Shown here: positions 10,095 to 19,017 of the stretch, piece after piece
Layout: every line of letters begins with the position of its first letter
Numbering within the stretch: the stretch's first letter is position 1
Assembly (NCBI RefSeq): GCF_001612615.1
Contig: NZ_BDAU01000013.1
Coordinates: 1 to 64,000 of the forward strand
Direction: 5' to 3'
From: Nocardia amikacinitolerans NBRC 108937
Lineage (GTDB): Bacteria; Actinomycetota; Actinomycetes; Mycobacteriales; Mycobacteriaceae
Length of the DNA: 64,000 nucleotides
Notes under the pieces: model-generated
Told to the model about the DNA's origin: nothing
What the model saw: the letters and a program-made list of their open reading frames with translations, nothing else
The model's database searches: none
Program-made: the position numbers and the translations under genes

Positions 10095-10553
10095 TCAGCG
10101 CGTCGGGTTCGGGGCGAGACCGGCCAGCCGGGCCAGCCGTGCGAAGCAGACGCGGAGGTCGGCCTCCAGCAGACGGGCGACAACGGTCCGCGCCGCGGCG
10201 GCGGATGGTCCGGAGAAGGACAGTTCCTGGGTGAGGTTCGTACCACCGTCGACAGGAGTCAGCCGCCAGGTCAACCGCATCCGCCCCGCCGGTTCCGGCT
10301 GCTCGATGGTCAGTTCGCGACCGGGACGCAGCGCGGTGATCGAGAACGGCGGCGCTGTGCGACCGTGCAGCGCTCCGACGAAACGTCCGCGCGGCACGTA
10401 GTCACCGGCCACCCCGACATCGACGGGACCGTGCAGTCGCACCGAGGCGACGGCCGGGTGCCATTCGGGCCAGCGCGCGGGATCACCGACCACCTGCCAC
10501 ACGAGTTCCGGTGGTAGCGCCAGGAATTGGGTGTACGTCGTTGTACGAGCCAT
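10095..10553 (-). CDS. SRPBCC (START-like) family protein
   Basis: A 152-residue polyketide-cyclase/START-fold protein. It opens with TTTYTQFLALPPELVWQVVGD, followed by WPEWHPAVASVRL, the typical first strand and helix of the SRPBCC ligand pocket; RLTWRLTPVDGGTNLTQELSF forms the later strands. Proteins of this fold bind or modify hydrophobic ligands; nothing identifies the ligand here. It is the first gene of a two-gene operon with the TIGR01777 epimerase, separated by two bases. A joint role on one hydrophobic metabolite is plausible but inferred. Confidence 0.8.
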   Translation of the reverse strand: MARTTTYTQFLALPPELVWQVVGDPARWPEWHPAVASVRLHGPVDVGVAGDYVPRGRFVGALHGRTAPPFSITALRPGRELTIEQPEPAGRMRLTWRLTPVDGGTNLTQELSFSGPSAAAARTVVARLLEADLRVCFARLARLAGLAPNPTR

Positions 10554-10607
10554 GATCCGACGCTAGAACGCGGACAACGGCACGGGAAGCGTGCCGTTGG
10601 TCACCCG

Positions 10608-11966
10608 TCAGTCGCGCCGGGGGCCGAGGCCGATGCCGCGGGTCGCCAGCCAGGGCAGCGGGTCGACCTTGTCGACGCCGTTGAGCCAGACTTCGAAGTG
10701 CACGTGCGGCCCGGTGGAGAAGCCGCGGTTGCCCATGGTGGCGATCTGGTCGCCCGCCATCACGCGCTCACCCTGCGAGACCGTCGCGGTGTCGATGTGG
10801 CCGTAGATGGTGACGGTGCCGTCGTCGTGCAGCAGCCGCACCCACATGCCGAAGCCCGCGGCCGGGCCCGCCTCGATGACGGTGCCGTCGGCGACCGCGT
10901 AAATGGGGGTGCCGATCGGGCCCGCGACGTCGATGCCGAGGTGCTGGACGCCCCAGCGGGCGCCGAAACCGGAAGTGAAGTTGCCCGCGGCGAAGCGCGC
11001 GAACAGCGGGCGCAGCTTCGCGGCCTCCGCGGCGGCGAGATCCTCCGCGTACTTGCGGCCCTTCTCCAGGATGTCGTTGAACTGACCGAGATTCGCCGGG
11101 GTGGAGACGTTCAGCACCTGCGGCGAGTCGGGGGAGGAGTTCGGGTCGGCCATGCTGACCGACTGGGCGGCGATCTCGTGGATCTGTCCCGCGGCCTCGT
11201 AGTCGATGGTGTGCGACGGCTGCTCGGGCGAGGCCATCGCGGCCTGTCCCGCGGCGACGACGGCGCCCGCCGCCACGGCGACGACCGCGGCGCGACCCTT
11301 GAGCGCGGTGGGCGGCGCGGGCATCCGGTGCGCGCCACCGCGTCTGCTCGGATCTCTGGCCGGGATGACGGTCGGCGTAGCGGAGCCTTCGGCCGGCTCC
11401 TCCTCTGCGCCCCAAGCGTTTTCGGAAGACCAGCTGTTCTCGGAGGACCAGGACTGCTCGGCCGACCAGTCGTCCTCGGAAGCCTCGGTCCAGGCGTCAC
11501 CGCCCTCGGTCCATCCGTTGTTCGCTTCGGCGCCCCAGGAGTTGTCGCCCTGCTGTGCCCAATTCTCGCCCTGCTGTGTCCAGCCGGCTCCGGGCTGCGC
11601 GGTCCACGCGCTGTCGGCGGTCCATCCGTTGTCGGCCTGCGGCGTCCAGGCCTCGTCCGCGTCCGGCGACCAGGAGTCGTTGGCGGCCCACGCGCCGCCG
11701 TCGGACCACGAATCCTGCTCGGCCCATTCGGTATTCGCGGACCACGCGGACGTGTTCACGTCGTGGTGCGCACCTTCGGCGGCGTAACCGGACGCACCCG
11801 CGGCGCCGGCGTATCCGGTCGCGCCCGCGGCGCTGGCATAGCGGCTGTTGGACGACGGAAAGCCGCGTCGGTCGTGATCGCCGTGGGCGAAGGGTTCGTC
11901 GTCGTCGCGATAACGATGTCCCGAGCGAGAGCGATTGCCGGGAGCGAGGGTGGAGCGATGATTCAT
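10608..11966 (-). CDS. M23 family metallopeptidase with a Trp-rich N-terminal region (Rv0950c position)
   Basis: A 452-residue, probably single-pass cell-wall endopeptidase. The C-terminal third is a LytM/M23 domain: HLGIDVAGPIGTPIYAV gives the first zinc His and Asp, YGHIDTATVSQGERVMAGDQIATMG is typical, and GPHVHFEVW gives the HxH pair. The hydrophobic stretch AVVAVAAGAVVAAGQAAMA (about residues 230-250) would anchor it, followed by a helical EDLAAAEAAKLRPLFARF linker. Unusually, the ~130 residues before the membrane segment carry a Trp every 6-9 positions in an acidic Ser/Asn/Ala background. I start at ATG 11966 because it overlaps the stop of a short upstream frame as ATGA; a TTG at 12116 is the longer alternative. 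It is divergent from sucC. Confidence 0.85.
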   Translation of the reverse strand: MNHRSTLAPGNRSRSGHRYRDDDEPFAHGDHDRRGFPSSNSRYASAAGATGYAGAAGASGYAAEGAHHDVNTSAWSANTEWAEQDSWSDGGAWAANDSWSPDADEAWTPQADNGWTADSAWTAQPGAGWTQQGENWAQQGDNSWGAEANNGWTEGGDAWTEASEDDWSAEQSWSSENSWSSENAWGAEEEPAEGSATPTVIPARDPSRRGGAHRMPAPPTALKGRAAVVAVAAGAVVAAGQAAMASPEQPSHTIDYEAAGQIHEIAAQSVSMADPNSSPDSPQVLNVSTPANLGQFNDILEKGRKYAEDLAAAEAAKLRPLFARFAAGNFTSGFGARWGVQHLGIDVAGPIGTPIYAVADGTVIEAGPAAGFGMWVRLLHDDGTVTIYGHIDTATVSQGERVMAGDQIATMGNRGFSTGPHVHFEVWLNGVDKVDPLPWLATRGIGLGPRRD

Positions 11967-12082
11967 CGGCGGTGCCACATCGTGGAGCGGGAGATGGTCA
12001 CGGTGCCGAGAGACCGGCAGGAGGTCGACGTCGAAGGCTGGTCCGCGGAGCGGCTCACCACCCGCGAAGCACTGTGCTGCAT
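11963..12082 (-). CDS. Possible 39-codon leader ORF coupled to the M23 peptidase
   Basis: ATG 12082 opens a frame ending in ...TMWHRR whose TGA overlaps the peptidase ATG (ATGA at 11966-11963). A strong AGGAGG lies at 12101-12096, 13 nt before the ATG and 10 nt before an in-frame TTG at 12085, whereas the peptidase ATG lacks its own clear Shine-Dalgarno. The layout suggests translational coupling. The peptide is Ser/Arg-rich and unlike anything I recognise. Confidence 0.45.
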   Translation of the reverse strand: MQHSASRVVSRSADQPSTSTSCRSLGTVTISRSTMWHRR

Positions 12083-12531
12083 CAAGGCTTGCCGTCCTCC
12101 TGGATCCTTGGAACAACGGGGTCGTGACCTAGTTGTGACTTCGACCGCAATAACGGTAACGAAACGATTGCGGGGTCCGCAAGCGTTGCGGACGATCTGT
12201 CCAAACATGTGAGATTGATCACCGTAACAGCACGGAATAACTCACTATTTCCGGGGCACTCGAGTGAGGTTGAACGACGACGATTTGTAGTAGATCGCCG
12301 TCCGTTCCCGGTGGGAGCGGCTCTACCTGGCAAACCCCCAACAAACTACTCGCCAGTAGCCTTGGCCAGCGGTTTTCCCGGCCGAGCGCGACGCCCGTGA
12401 CCTGCGCCACTTAGGATGAACGTGGCCGATTGGCCCTCCATGTGACTGGTTAGAGTCCGACCCGACCCGCTTCCGACGTCGGGCCGCCAACAAAGACGTT
12501 GTCATCACAACGCAGACGAGACGGTGAGTAC
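12083..12531. other. Divergent regulatory region between the M23 peptidase and sucC
   Basis: About 450 bp containing promoters for both directions. Visible elements are the self-complementary CACTCGAGTG at 12258-12267 and the inverted pair CTCACT/AGTGAG (12241-12246 with 12264-12269). Because long 5' leaders of actinobacterial wall hydrolases can carry c-di-AMP riboswitches I compared it with the ydaO core as remembered, and did not see it. Confidence 0.5.
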
Positions 12532-13698
12532 ATGGATCTCTTCGAATATCAGGCGAAGGAGCTCTTCGTTAAGCACGGAGTGCCTTCGTCCGAGGGCCGC
12601 GTCACGGACACGGCCGAGGACGCCCGCGCCATCGCGGAGGAAATCGGCAAGCCGGTGATGATCAAGGCCCAGGTCAAGGCCGGTGGCCGCGGTAAGGCGG
12701 GTGGCGTCAAGTACGCCGCCACCCCGGAGGACGCGTTCACGCACGCGCAGAACATCATCGGCCTGGACATCAAGGGCCACATCACCAAGAAGATCCTGGT
12801 CGCCGAGGCCAAGGACATCGCGGAGGAGTACTACATCTCCTTCCTGCTCGACCGCTCCAACCGGACCTACCTGGCCATGTGCTCGGTCGAAGGCGGCATG
12901 GAGATCGAAGAGGTCGCCGCGACCAAGCCCGAGCGCCTCGCCAAGGTCCCCGTCGACGCCGTCAAGGGTGTCGACCTCGCGTTCGCGCGTTCGATCGCCG
13001 AGCAGGGCCACCTGCCCGCCGACGTGCTGGACGCCGCGGCGGTGACCATTCAGAAGCTTTGGGAGGTGTTCATCAAGGAGGACGCCACCCTGGTCGAGGT
13101 CAACCCGCTGGTGCGCACCCCGCAGGACGAGATCCTCGCCCTGGACGGCAAGGTCACCCTGGACGAGAACGCCGAGTTCCGTCAGCCAGGCCACGAGGCG
13201 TTCGCGGACAAGGACGCGACCGACCCGCTGGAGCTGAAGGCCAAGGAGAACGACCTCAACTACGTCAAGCTCGACGGTGAGGTCGGCATCATCGGCAACG
13301 GCGCTGGTCTTGTCATGTCGACCCTCGACGTCGTCGCCTACGCGGGCGAGAACCACAGCGGCGTCAAGCCCGCCAACTTCCTCGACATCGGTGGCGGCGC
13401 CTCGGCCGAGGTGATGGCGGCCGGGCTCGACGTCATCCTGGGCGACGCGCAGGTGAAGAGCGTGTTCGTAAACGTCTTCGGCGGCATCACCGCCTGTGAC
13501 GCGGTCGCGAACGGCATCGTGAAAGCGCTGGAGATCCTCGGTTCCGAGGCGAACAAGCCGCTGGTCGTGCGTCTGGACGGCAACAAGGTCGAGGAGGGCC
13601 GCAAGATCCTCGTCGACGCCGCGCACCCGCTGATCACGCTGGCGCAGACAATGGACGAAGGCGCCGACAAGGCCGCCGAACTGGCAGCGGCCAAGTAA
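12532..13698 (+). CDS. sucC: ADP-forming succinate-CoA ligase, beta subunit
   Basis: A 388-residue ATP-grasp subunit. With SucD it converts succinyl-CoA to succinate while making a nucleoside triphosphate in the TCA cycle. [18 protein letters not shown] is the conserved N-terminus; [17 protein letters not shown] binds nucleotide; EVNPLV and the C-terminal [17 protein letters not shown] with LVVRLDGN are family signatures. The start at ATG 12532 matches the conserved N-terminus. sucD follows after 11 bases. Confidence 0.98.
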   Translation: MDLFEYQAKELFVKHGVPSSEGRVTDTAEDARAIAEEIGKPVMIKAQVKAGGRGKAGGVKYAATPEDAFTHAQNIIGLDIKGHITKKILVAEAKDIAEEYYISFLLDRSNRTYLAMCSVEGGMEIEEVAATKPERLAKVPVDAVKGVDLAFARSIAEQGHLPADVLDAAAVTIQKLWEVFIKEDATLVEVNPLVRTPQDEILALDGKVTLDENAEFRQPGHEAFADKDATDPLELKAKENDLNYVKLDGEVGIIGNGAGLVMSTLDVVAYAGENHSGVKPANFLDIGGGASAEVMAAGLDVILGDAQVKSVFVNVFGGITACDAVANGIVKALEILGSEANKPLVVRLDGNKVEEGRKILVDAAHPLITLAQTMDEGADKAAELAAAK

Positions 13699-13709
13699 GG
13701 AAACCGGAA

Positions 13710-14624
13710 ATGTCTATCTTCCTGAACAAGGACTCGAAGGTCATCGTCCAGGGCATCACCGGCGGCGAGGGCACCAAGCACACCGCACTGATGCTCAAGG
13801 CGGGCACCCAGGTCGTCGGCGGTGTGAACGCGCGCAAGGCGGGCACCACCGTCGCGCACACCGACAAGGACGGCAACCCGGTCGAGCTGCCGGTGTTCGG
13901 CACCGTCGCGGAGGCCATGAAGGCGACCGGCGCGGACGTCTCCATCGCGTTCGTCCCGCCGAAGTTCTCCAAGGACGCCATCATCGAGGCCATCGACGCG
14001 GAGATCCCGCTGCTCGTGGTCATCACCGAGGGCATCCCGGTGCAGGACACCGCCTATGCGTGGGCCTACAACGTGGAGAAGGGCAACAAGACCCGGATCA
14101 TCGGCCCGAACTGCCCCGGCATCATCACCCCCGGTGAGTCGCTGGTCGGCATCACCCCGGCCAACATCACCGGCAAGGGCCCGGTCGGCCTGGTCTCCAA
14201 GTCCGGCACCCTGACCTACCAGATGATGTACGAGCTGCGCGATTTCGGCTTCTCGACCGCCATCGGCATCGGCGGCGACCCGGTCATCGGCACCACCCAC
14301 ATCGACGCCATCGAGGCGTTCGAGAAGGACCCGGAGACCAAGCTGATCGTCATGATCGGTGAGATCGGCGGCGACGCCGAGGAGCGGGCCGCGGCCTACA
14401 TCAAGGCCAACGTCACCAAGCCGGTGGTCGGCTACGTCGCGGGCTTCACCGCCCCCGAGGGCAAGACCATGGGCCACGCGGGCGCGATCGTCTCCGGCTC
14501 GGCGGGCACCGCCCAGGCGAAGAAGGACGCGCTCGAGGCCGCGGGCGTGAAGGTCGGCAAGACCCCGTCCGAGACCGCCGCCCTGGCGCGCGAGATCCTC
14601 GAGAAGGCCAGCATCAGCGCCTGA
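13710..14624 (+). CDS. sucD: Succinate-CoA ligase, alpha subunit
   Basis: The 304-residue CoA-binding and phosphohistidine subunit. [24 protein letters not shown] is the N-terminal CoA-binding Rossmann motif; [12 protein letters not shown] and [23 protein letters not shown] follow in order; [13 protein letters not shown] contains the active-site His (about 256) that carries the phosphoryl group. It is co-transcribed with sucC and ends at a hairpin terminator at 14644-14675. Confidence 0.98.
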   Translation: MSIFLNKDSKVIVQGITGGEGTKHTALMLKAGTQVVGGVNARKAGTTVAHTDKDGNPVELPVFGTVAEAMKATGADVSIAFVPPKFSKDAIIEAIDAEIPLLVVITEGIPVQDTAYAWAYNVEKGNKTRIIGPNCPGIITPGESLVGITPANITGKGPVGLVSKSGTLTYQMMYELRDFGFSTAIGIGGDPVIGTTHIDAIEAFEKDPETKLIVMIGEIGGDAEERAAAYIKANVTKPVVGYVAGFTAPEGKTMGHAGAIVSGSAGTAQAKKDALEAAGVKVGKTPSETAALAREILEKASISA

Positions 14625-14643
14625 TTCGGATCGAAATCGTTAC

Positions 14644-14675
14644 GAGGGCCGCCTTTCCCGAGGAAGGCGGCCCTC
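14644..14675 (+). terminator. Terminator hairpin after sucCD
   Basis: A perfect 12-bp stem (14644-14655 with 14664-14675) around an 8-nt loop, 20 nt after the sucD stop, followed by a weak T-containing tract. Confidence 0.75.
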
Positions 14676-14790
14676 GTCGTCTGTTCGTTCGGTCGTCCGC
14701 CCAGTTGTTCTAAGGGTGACCCGAACGGGCGAGTGCAGTAGCGTCAAGAGAGATCCAGCCGAACAACGACTCGACGTAGGAGACGACGAC

Positions 14791-15843
14791 ATGTCATACC
14801 CGACCGGGGGCTCCGGGTACAACACACCCGCGACGCCCTCCGCACCATCCAGCCTCGGCCAGACCACTGGTGGTGCCAGCACAGGTGCGAGCGCTTCCGG
14901 TTCCGATGCCAAGGGGCTGCCGTTCTTCCTGGTGGTCGGTGTCGCCGCGCTCGGCGTGATCAACTTCCTGCTCGGATTCCTGCCGTTCTCGGTCGAGGAG
15001 ATCGAGCGTTCCGGCGCCACCATCACCGGCGACAGCTACAGCGGTTTCACGCTGTTCGGCGCGCCGGGCGCCCTCGGACTGCTGCTGCTCGGCGGTCTGC
15101 TCGCCGGATTCTCGTTGCTGCCCAAGCAGAATTGGAAGGGCGCTGCCGCCGCCGCCTCGGCCGCGGGCTTCCTCGCCCTGCTGTTCCAGACCATCTCGCT
15201 ACCGGACCAGCTCTCCGCCGAGTTCGGCGCGTGGGTGCTGATCTTCCTCGCGCTGGTGCAGACCGGCGTCGCGGTCGCCGCGGTGCTTTTCGAGGCGGGC
15301 ATCATCAAGGCGCCCGCGCCCAAGCCCGCGTCCGCGCAGGGCGCGCAGGGTGGTTTCGGCGGCCAGGCCCAGGGCGGCTACGGCCAGCAGCAGTTCGGTC
15401 AGTACGGCCAGCAGAGCCAGCCGAGCCAGCCTGTCTACGGTCAGCAGCCGGGCCAGACCTACGGCCAGGCGGGCTACGGCACCGGTCCGCAGTACCAGTC
15501 GCAGCAGCAGCCGTACGGCCAGAGCCAGCCGAGCCAGCCGACCTACGGTCAGCAGCAGCCTGGCCAGTCCTACGGCCAGCAGTCCTACGGTCAGCAGCCG
15601 GGTTACGGTGCGCCGCAGCAGGGTTCGCCGTACGGCGCCGCGCCCGCGCAGCAGCAGCAGCCGCGTCCGGACGAGAGCGCGACGCAGCACTTCGGCGGCG
15701 GCGCGCAGCCCGGCCAGCAGCAGTACGGTGCGCCCGGCTACGGCCAGGCCCAGCCGAGTCAGCCGTTCGGCGGCGAGAAGCAGTCCGACCCGGCGAGTGA
15801 CGCAACCCAGGCGTTCCGTCCGTCGGACGACAACAACAAGTAA
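14791..15843 (+). CDS. Rv0954-like membrane protein (DUF5336) with Gln/Tyr/Gly-rich tail
   Basis: A 350-residue protein. Residues ~45-180 hold four transmembrane helices ([80 protein letters not shown]). The rest is a low-complexity tail of repeated YGQQ, QPSQP and GYG units. It occupies the place of M. tuberculosis Rv0954, the 34-kDa antigen homologue, between sucD and perM. The function is not established to my knowledge; the prion-like tail is probably cytoplasmic and suited to multivalent contacts, which is inference. ATG 14791 has a GTAGGAG site 8 nt upstream. Confidence 0.88.
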   Translation: MSYPTGGSGYNTPATPSAPSSLGQTTGGASTGASASGSDAKGLPFFLVVGVAALGVINFLLGFLPFSVEEIERSGATITGDSYSGFTLFGAPGALGLLLLGGLLAGFSLLPKQNWKGAAAAASAAGFLALLFQTISLPDQLSAEFGAWVLIFLALVQTGVAVAAVLFEAGIIKAPAPKPASAQGAQGGFGGQAQGGYGQQQFGQYGQQSQPSQPVYGQQPGQTYGQAGYGTGPQYQSQQQPYGQSQPSQPTYGQQQPGQSYGQQSYGQQPGYGAPQQGSPYGAAPAQQQQPRPDESATQHFGGGAQPGQQQYGAPGYGQAQPSQPFGGEKQSDPASDATQAFRPSDDNNK

Positions 15844-15855
15844 GAGACGCAGGTA

Positions 15856-15892
15856 CCGCGAGCACCTACCCGGACCGGGTGGGTGCTCGCGG
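15856..15892 (+). terminator. Strong hairpin after the Rv0954-like gene
   Basis: An 18-bp stem with one G-T pair (15856-15873 with 15875-15892) lies 13 nt after the stop codon. It has no T-run, so it may act as an attenuating structure instead. Confidence 0.65.
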
Positions 15893-15938
15893 CGCGCCTG
15901 ACCCGCTCACCTCGGGAAAGGTGTCACGCTGAAGTGCC

Positions 15939-17579
15939 ATGAACTCGTCACGGAACTCTCTCGTCCGCAGGGCCGGTGGGGAATCCGACACATCGGAATC
16001 GCCGATGCGTAGCGATCATCCGTCCGAAGCCGACGAATCCGGGTTCCTGTCCCTCACCCCGGAACGCGCCAGGGTCCTGCTTCTCGTCGCGGCCCGCCCG
16101 GCGACCTTCGCGCTCAGCGCGATCGTGGTGCTCGTGCTGGTCACGTTGCTCGCCGCGGACAGCGGACTGGCCGGCGCCTCGGGCGCCATCGCGGCGAGCT
16201 GGCTTGCGATGCACCAGGTTCCGTTGGTGATCGGAAAGACCACGCTCGGCCTGCTTCCGCTGCTGCCGACCGCGCTGCTGCTCGGCGCGGCGGGGCGGGA
16301 GTGCTATCACGCGGTGGCGCCGAACAGTTCGCGCACCGACCTCGGTTGGGTGGTGGGTGCCGCGCTCGGCGGACCGCTGATGCTCACCGCGGTCTGCCTG
16401 GCCGTCGCGGAGGACGCCTCCGCGGTCGTCGCGCTACAGCCGCCGAACAGCCTCGCCGCCTTCGGCTGGGTCCTCTTCCTGCACCTCGTCGCGGCAGCCG
16501 CCGCTATCGCGCTGCGGATGCGACGCCGGATCTTCGACCTCGTCCGCGCGCCCGAATGGGTGATCGCGGGCATCTACGGCGCGGGCCGCACGGTGCTTCG
16601 CCTGCTCGGCTGCGCCGCGGCGGTCACCCTGGTCTCGTTCCTCGCGCACTGGGGCGCCATCGGCGAAACCTACCGCTCCGCCGGAAACGCCTGGGGCTTC
16701 ATCGGTCTGACGCTGCTTTCGCTGGCCTACGTGCCGAATGTCGTGCTCGGCACGCTCGGCGTCCTGATGGGCGCGAGCGCGAATTTCGGTCAGGCCTCGA
16801 TCGGCCTGTTCGCCGTGGTCGGCGGACCGGTTCCGGCGGTGCCGGTGATGGCGGCGGTGCCGACCGGACCGGCGGCGGCCTGGTGGGCGGTGTTGCTGGT
16901 GATCCCCGCGGCGGTCGGCGCGCTCGGCGGCGTGGACGCCGCACGCACCTCCGGCGACCGCCTCACCGCGCCGTGGGCGACCCTGACTTCCGCCGGTATG
17001 GCGACGTTGTCGCTCGTGCTGCTCGGCGCGCTCGCGGGCGGCGAGCTGGGCTCCTTCGGGCGGGTCGGGCTCGAGCTGCCGATCTTCGCCCTGGTGAGCT
17101 TCGTGTGGCTGGCCGCGGCGGGCTACGTCGGCCTCGTCGGCGCCAGGTACTTCATCGCTCCGGTCGGCGCGGCGCTGCCCGGCTACGACGACTACGACGC
17201 GGACTACTACGACACCGACGCGGACTACTACTACGACGACTCGGACGACTACGAATCCGACCGCAGGCACGGCTACGCGGACGACCACCACGACGGGTAC
17301 CACGACGACGACTACTACGACGACGACCGGTACTACGACGACTACGACGCGCACGACGAGGACGATCGGTACCACCACGACGACTCGCACGACGAGGACG
17401 ACGCGGACTACGCCGACTCCCACTACACCGACGACCCGGACGAAGCGCTCGATGGCGAACTCATCGACGAGCCGCCCAGTCTCACCACCGCCCCCCGCCA
17501 AGCCGCACCGGACATCGTCGACGCCGAGATCATCGAGCCCGACGCGGACCTCGACCCCCACCCCAACGACCGGCGCTAG
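15939..17579 (+). CDS. perM: PerM-like polytopic membrane protein (DUF6350, Rv0955 position) with acidic tail
   Basis: A 546-residue protein with about nine or ten hydrophobic helices between residues ~45 and ~410, then a ~130-residue hydrophilic tail. From the literature as I know it, M. tuberculosis PerM (Rv0955) supports cell division and persistence; position between the Rv0954-like gene and purN plus topology support the assignment. The tail from about residue 412 to 505 is almost entirely Asp, Tyr and His (GYDDYDADYYDTDADYYYDD and onwards), then ends with a DEALDGELIDEPPS stretch. ATG 15939 follows a weak ribosome site; ATG 16005 is an alternative. Confidence 0.8.
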   Translation: MNSSRNSLVRRAGGESDTSESPMRSDHPSEADESGFLSLTPERARVLLLVAARPATFALSAIVVLVLVTLLAADSGLAGASGAIAASWLAMHQVPLVIGKTTLGLLPLLPTALLLGAAGRECYHAVAPNSSRTDLGWVVGAALGGPLMLTAVCLAVAEDASAVVALQPPNSLAAFGWVLFLHLVAAAAAIALRMRRRIFDLVRAPEWVIAGIYGAGRTVLRLLGCAAAVTLVSFLAHWGAIGETYRSAGNAWGFIGLTLLSLAYVPNVVLGTLGVLMGASANFGQASIGLFAVVGGPVPAVPVMAAVPTGPAAAWWAVLLVIPAAVGALGGVDAARTSGDRLTAPWATLTSAGMATLSLVLLGALAGGELGSFGRVGLELPIFALVSFVWLAAAGYVGLVGARYFIAPVGAALPGYDDYDADYYDTDADYYYDDSDDYESDRRHGYADDHHDGYHDDDYYDDDRYYDDYDAHDEDDRYHHDDSHDEDDADYADSHYTDDPDEALDGELIDEPPSLTTAPRQAAPDIVDAEIIEPDADLDPHPNDRR

Positions 17580-17692
17580 CGGCAGACCCCGCCGCCGCCT
17601 GCCGCACGGTCGCGCCAACGGCCCGACCGATTTCGATGCCAGCCCTACCAGCACCGGCCCCGGCTCGTCGCGCTCGCCCTGCTATCACGACC

Positions 17693-18285
17693 GAATGTCA
17701 CCTTCACCGGCCAACGGCGGCTCGAGGTCACCTTCAGTCGAGATGGCCGCAGCCGACTGAATGTGACCCGCACTGTCCGTCGCCAGTTGGAGGTCACCTT
17801 CGGTCGAGATGGCCGCAGCCGACCGAATGTCACCTTCAGCGGCCGACATCGGCTGGGGTCACCTCGGGTCGGGATGGCCGCGGTCGGCTGAATGTGACCC
17901 GCACCGGCCGACGCCAGTTGGAGGTCACCTTCAGTCGAGATGGTCGCAACGGACTGGATGTGACCCTCACCGGCTGACACCGGCTGGAGGTCACCTTTCG
18001 TCGGGACTGTCGCGGCGGACTGAATGTCACCCTCACCGGCCGACCAGCTCGGGGTCACCTTCGGTCGGGATGGTCGCGGCGGACTGAATGTGCCCCGCAC
18101 CGGCCGACACCAGCTGGAGGTCACCTTCAGTCGAGATGGTCGCAGCCAACTGGATGTCACCTTCACCGGCCGATATCGGCTGGAGGTCGCCTTGGGTCGG
18201 GATGGTCGCGGTGGACTGGATGTCACCTTCACCGGCTGGGGTCACCTTCGGTTGGGGTGGTCGCGACCGGTGGAAGGTCGCGAAC
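17693..18285. repeat. Minisatellite: nine copies of a ~66-bp tandem repeat
   Basis: Copies begin at about 17693, 17759, 17825, 17890, 17956, 18022, 18086, 18152 and 18218; spacing is 66 bp apart from one 65 and one 64. Each unit has two related halves, both starting with a GTCACCTTCA-like word. Copies differ from each other by several substitutions, so this is an old array. It fills the gap between perM and purN. Two strands and several frames stay open by the multiple-of-three period, but the occasional 64/65-bp units break any continuous protein, so I do not call a gene. Confidence 0.9.
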
Positions 18286-18360
18286 AGGCCACCGACTAGG
18301 CTTTACTCCGGCGGCGCCCCGATCCGGCCGCCGTTCCGACCGACACGCAGGAGTAGAGCG

Positions 18361-19017
18361 CTGACGTCTCCGCATGCCCAGTGGGTGCCCGCCGCGGCGC
18401 CCGCCACCGTAGTCGTGCTCGCCTCGGGCACCGGGTCGCTGCTGCGCGCGCTCCTCGACGCGGCGAGCGCCGCCGACTATCCGGCGAAGATCGTCGCGGT
18501 CGGCGTCGATCGGGTCTGCGCCGCCACCGAACACGCCGAGGCCGCGGGCGTTCCGCATTTCCGGGTGGCGCTGAAGGACTTTCCCGACCGCATGGCATGG
18601 GACGCCGCGCTGACCGAGGCGGTGGCCGCCCACGAGCCGGACCTGGTGGTTTCGGCCGGGTTCATGAAGATCCTCGGTCCCGCGTTCATGAACCGCTTCG
18701 GCGGGCGGATCATCAACACCCACCCCGCGCTGCTGCCGTCGTTTCCCGGTGCGCACGGTGTGCGCGACGCGCTCGCGTACGGGGTGCGGGTCACCGGCTC
18801 GACGGTGCACCTGGTCGACTCGGGCGTCGACACCGGACCGATCCTCGCGCAGGAGGCGGTGCCGGTGCTGCCCGACGACGACGAGGAAACCCTGCACGAG
18901 CGGATCAAGGTTGTCGAGCGACGGTTGCTGGCGGAGGTTGTCGCCGCCGTCGCGACGCGAGGCATTGTCTCCGACGGACGAAAGGCAGTAATTCCAGATG
19001 AGCGGGTGCGCCAGTGA
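18361..19017 (+). CDS. purN: Phosphoribosylglycinamide formyltransferase
   Basis: PurN transfers a formyl group from 10-formyl-THF to GAR in purine synthesis. [19 protein letters not shown] binds phosphate; [19 protein letters not shown] and [20 protein letters not shown] carry the catalytic Asn and His; [15 protein letters not shown] completes the active site with Asp. Start choice is unusual: AGGAG at 18349-18353 sits seven bases before a CTG at 18361, while the nearest standard start, GTG 18385, has no ribosome site. The stop overlaps the purH start as GTGA, so the two are translationally coupled. Confidence 0.93.
   Translation: MTSPHAQWVPAAAPATVVVLASGTGSLLRALLDAASAADYPAKIVAVGVDRVCAATEHAEAAGVPHFRVALKDFPDRMAWDAALTEAVAAHEPDLVVSAGFMKILGPAFMNRFGGRIINTHPALLPSFPGAHGVRDALAYGVRVTGSTVHLVDSGVDTGPILAQEAVPVLPDDDEETLHERIKVVERRLLAEVVAAVATRGIVSDGRKAVIPDERVRQ

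Noticed and set aside
12121..12420. Possible c-di-AMP (ydaO) riboswitch upstream of the M23 peptidase
   Set aside because: The conserved core as I remember it is not visible on the minus strand. A covariance-model search with Rfam ydaO-yuaA would settle it.
16301..17977. 558-residue plus-strand frame overlapping perM
   Set aside because: Arg-rich out-of-frame reading typical of high-GC DNA; perM is the real gene.
17645..18299. Long open frames on both strands across the 66-bp repeats
   Set aside because: The frames are open only because the unit length is a multiple of three; 64- and 65-bp units break continuity, there are no ribosome sites, and the codon pattern is unlike genes here.
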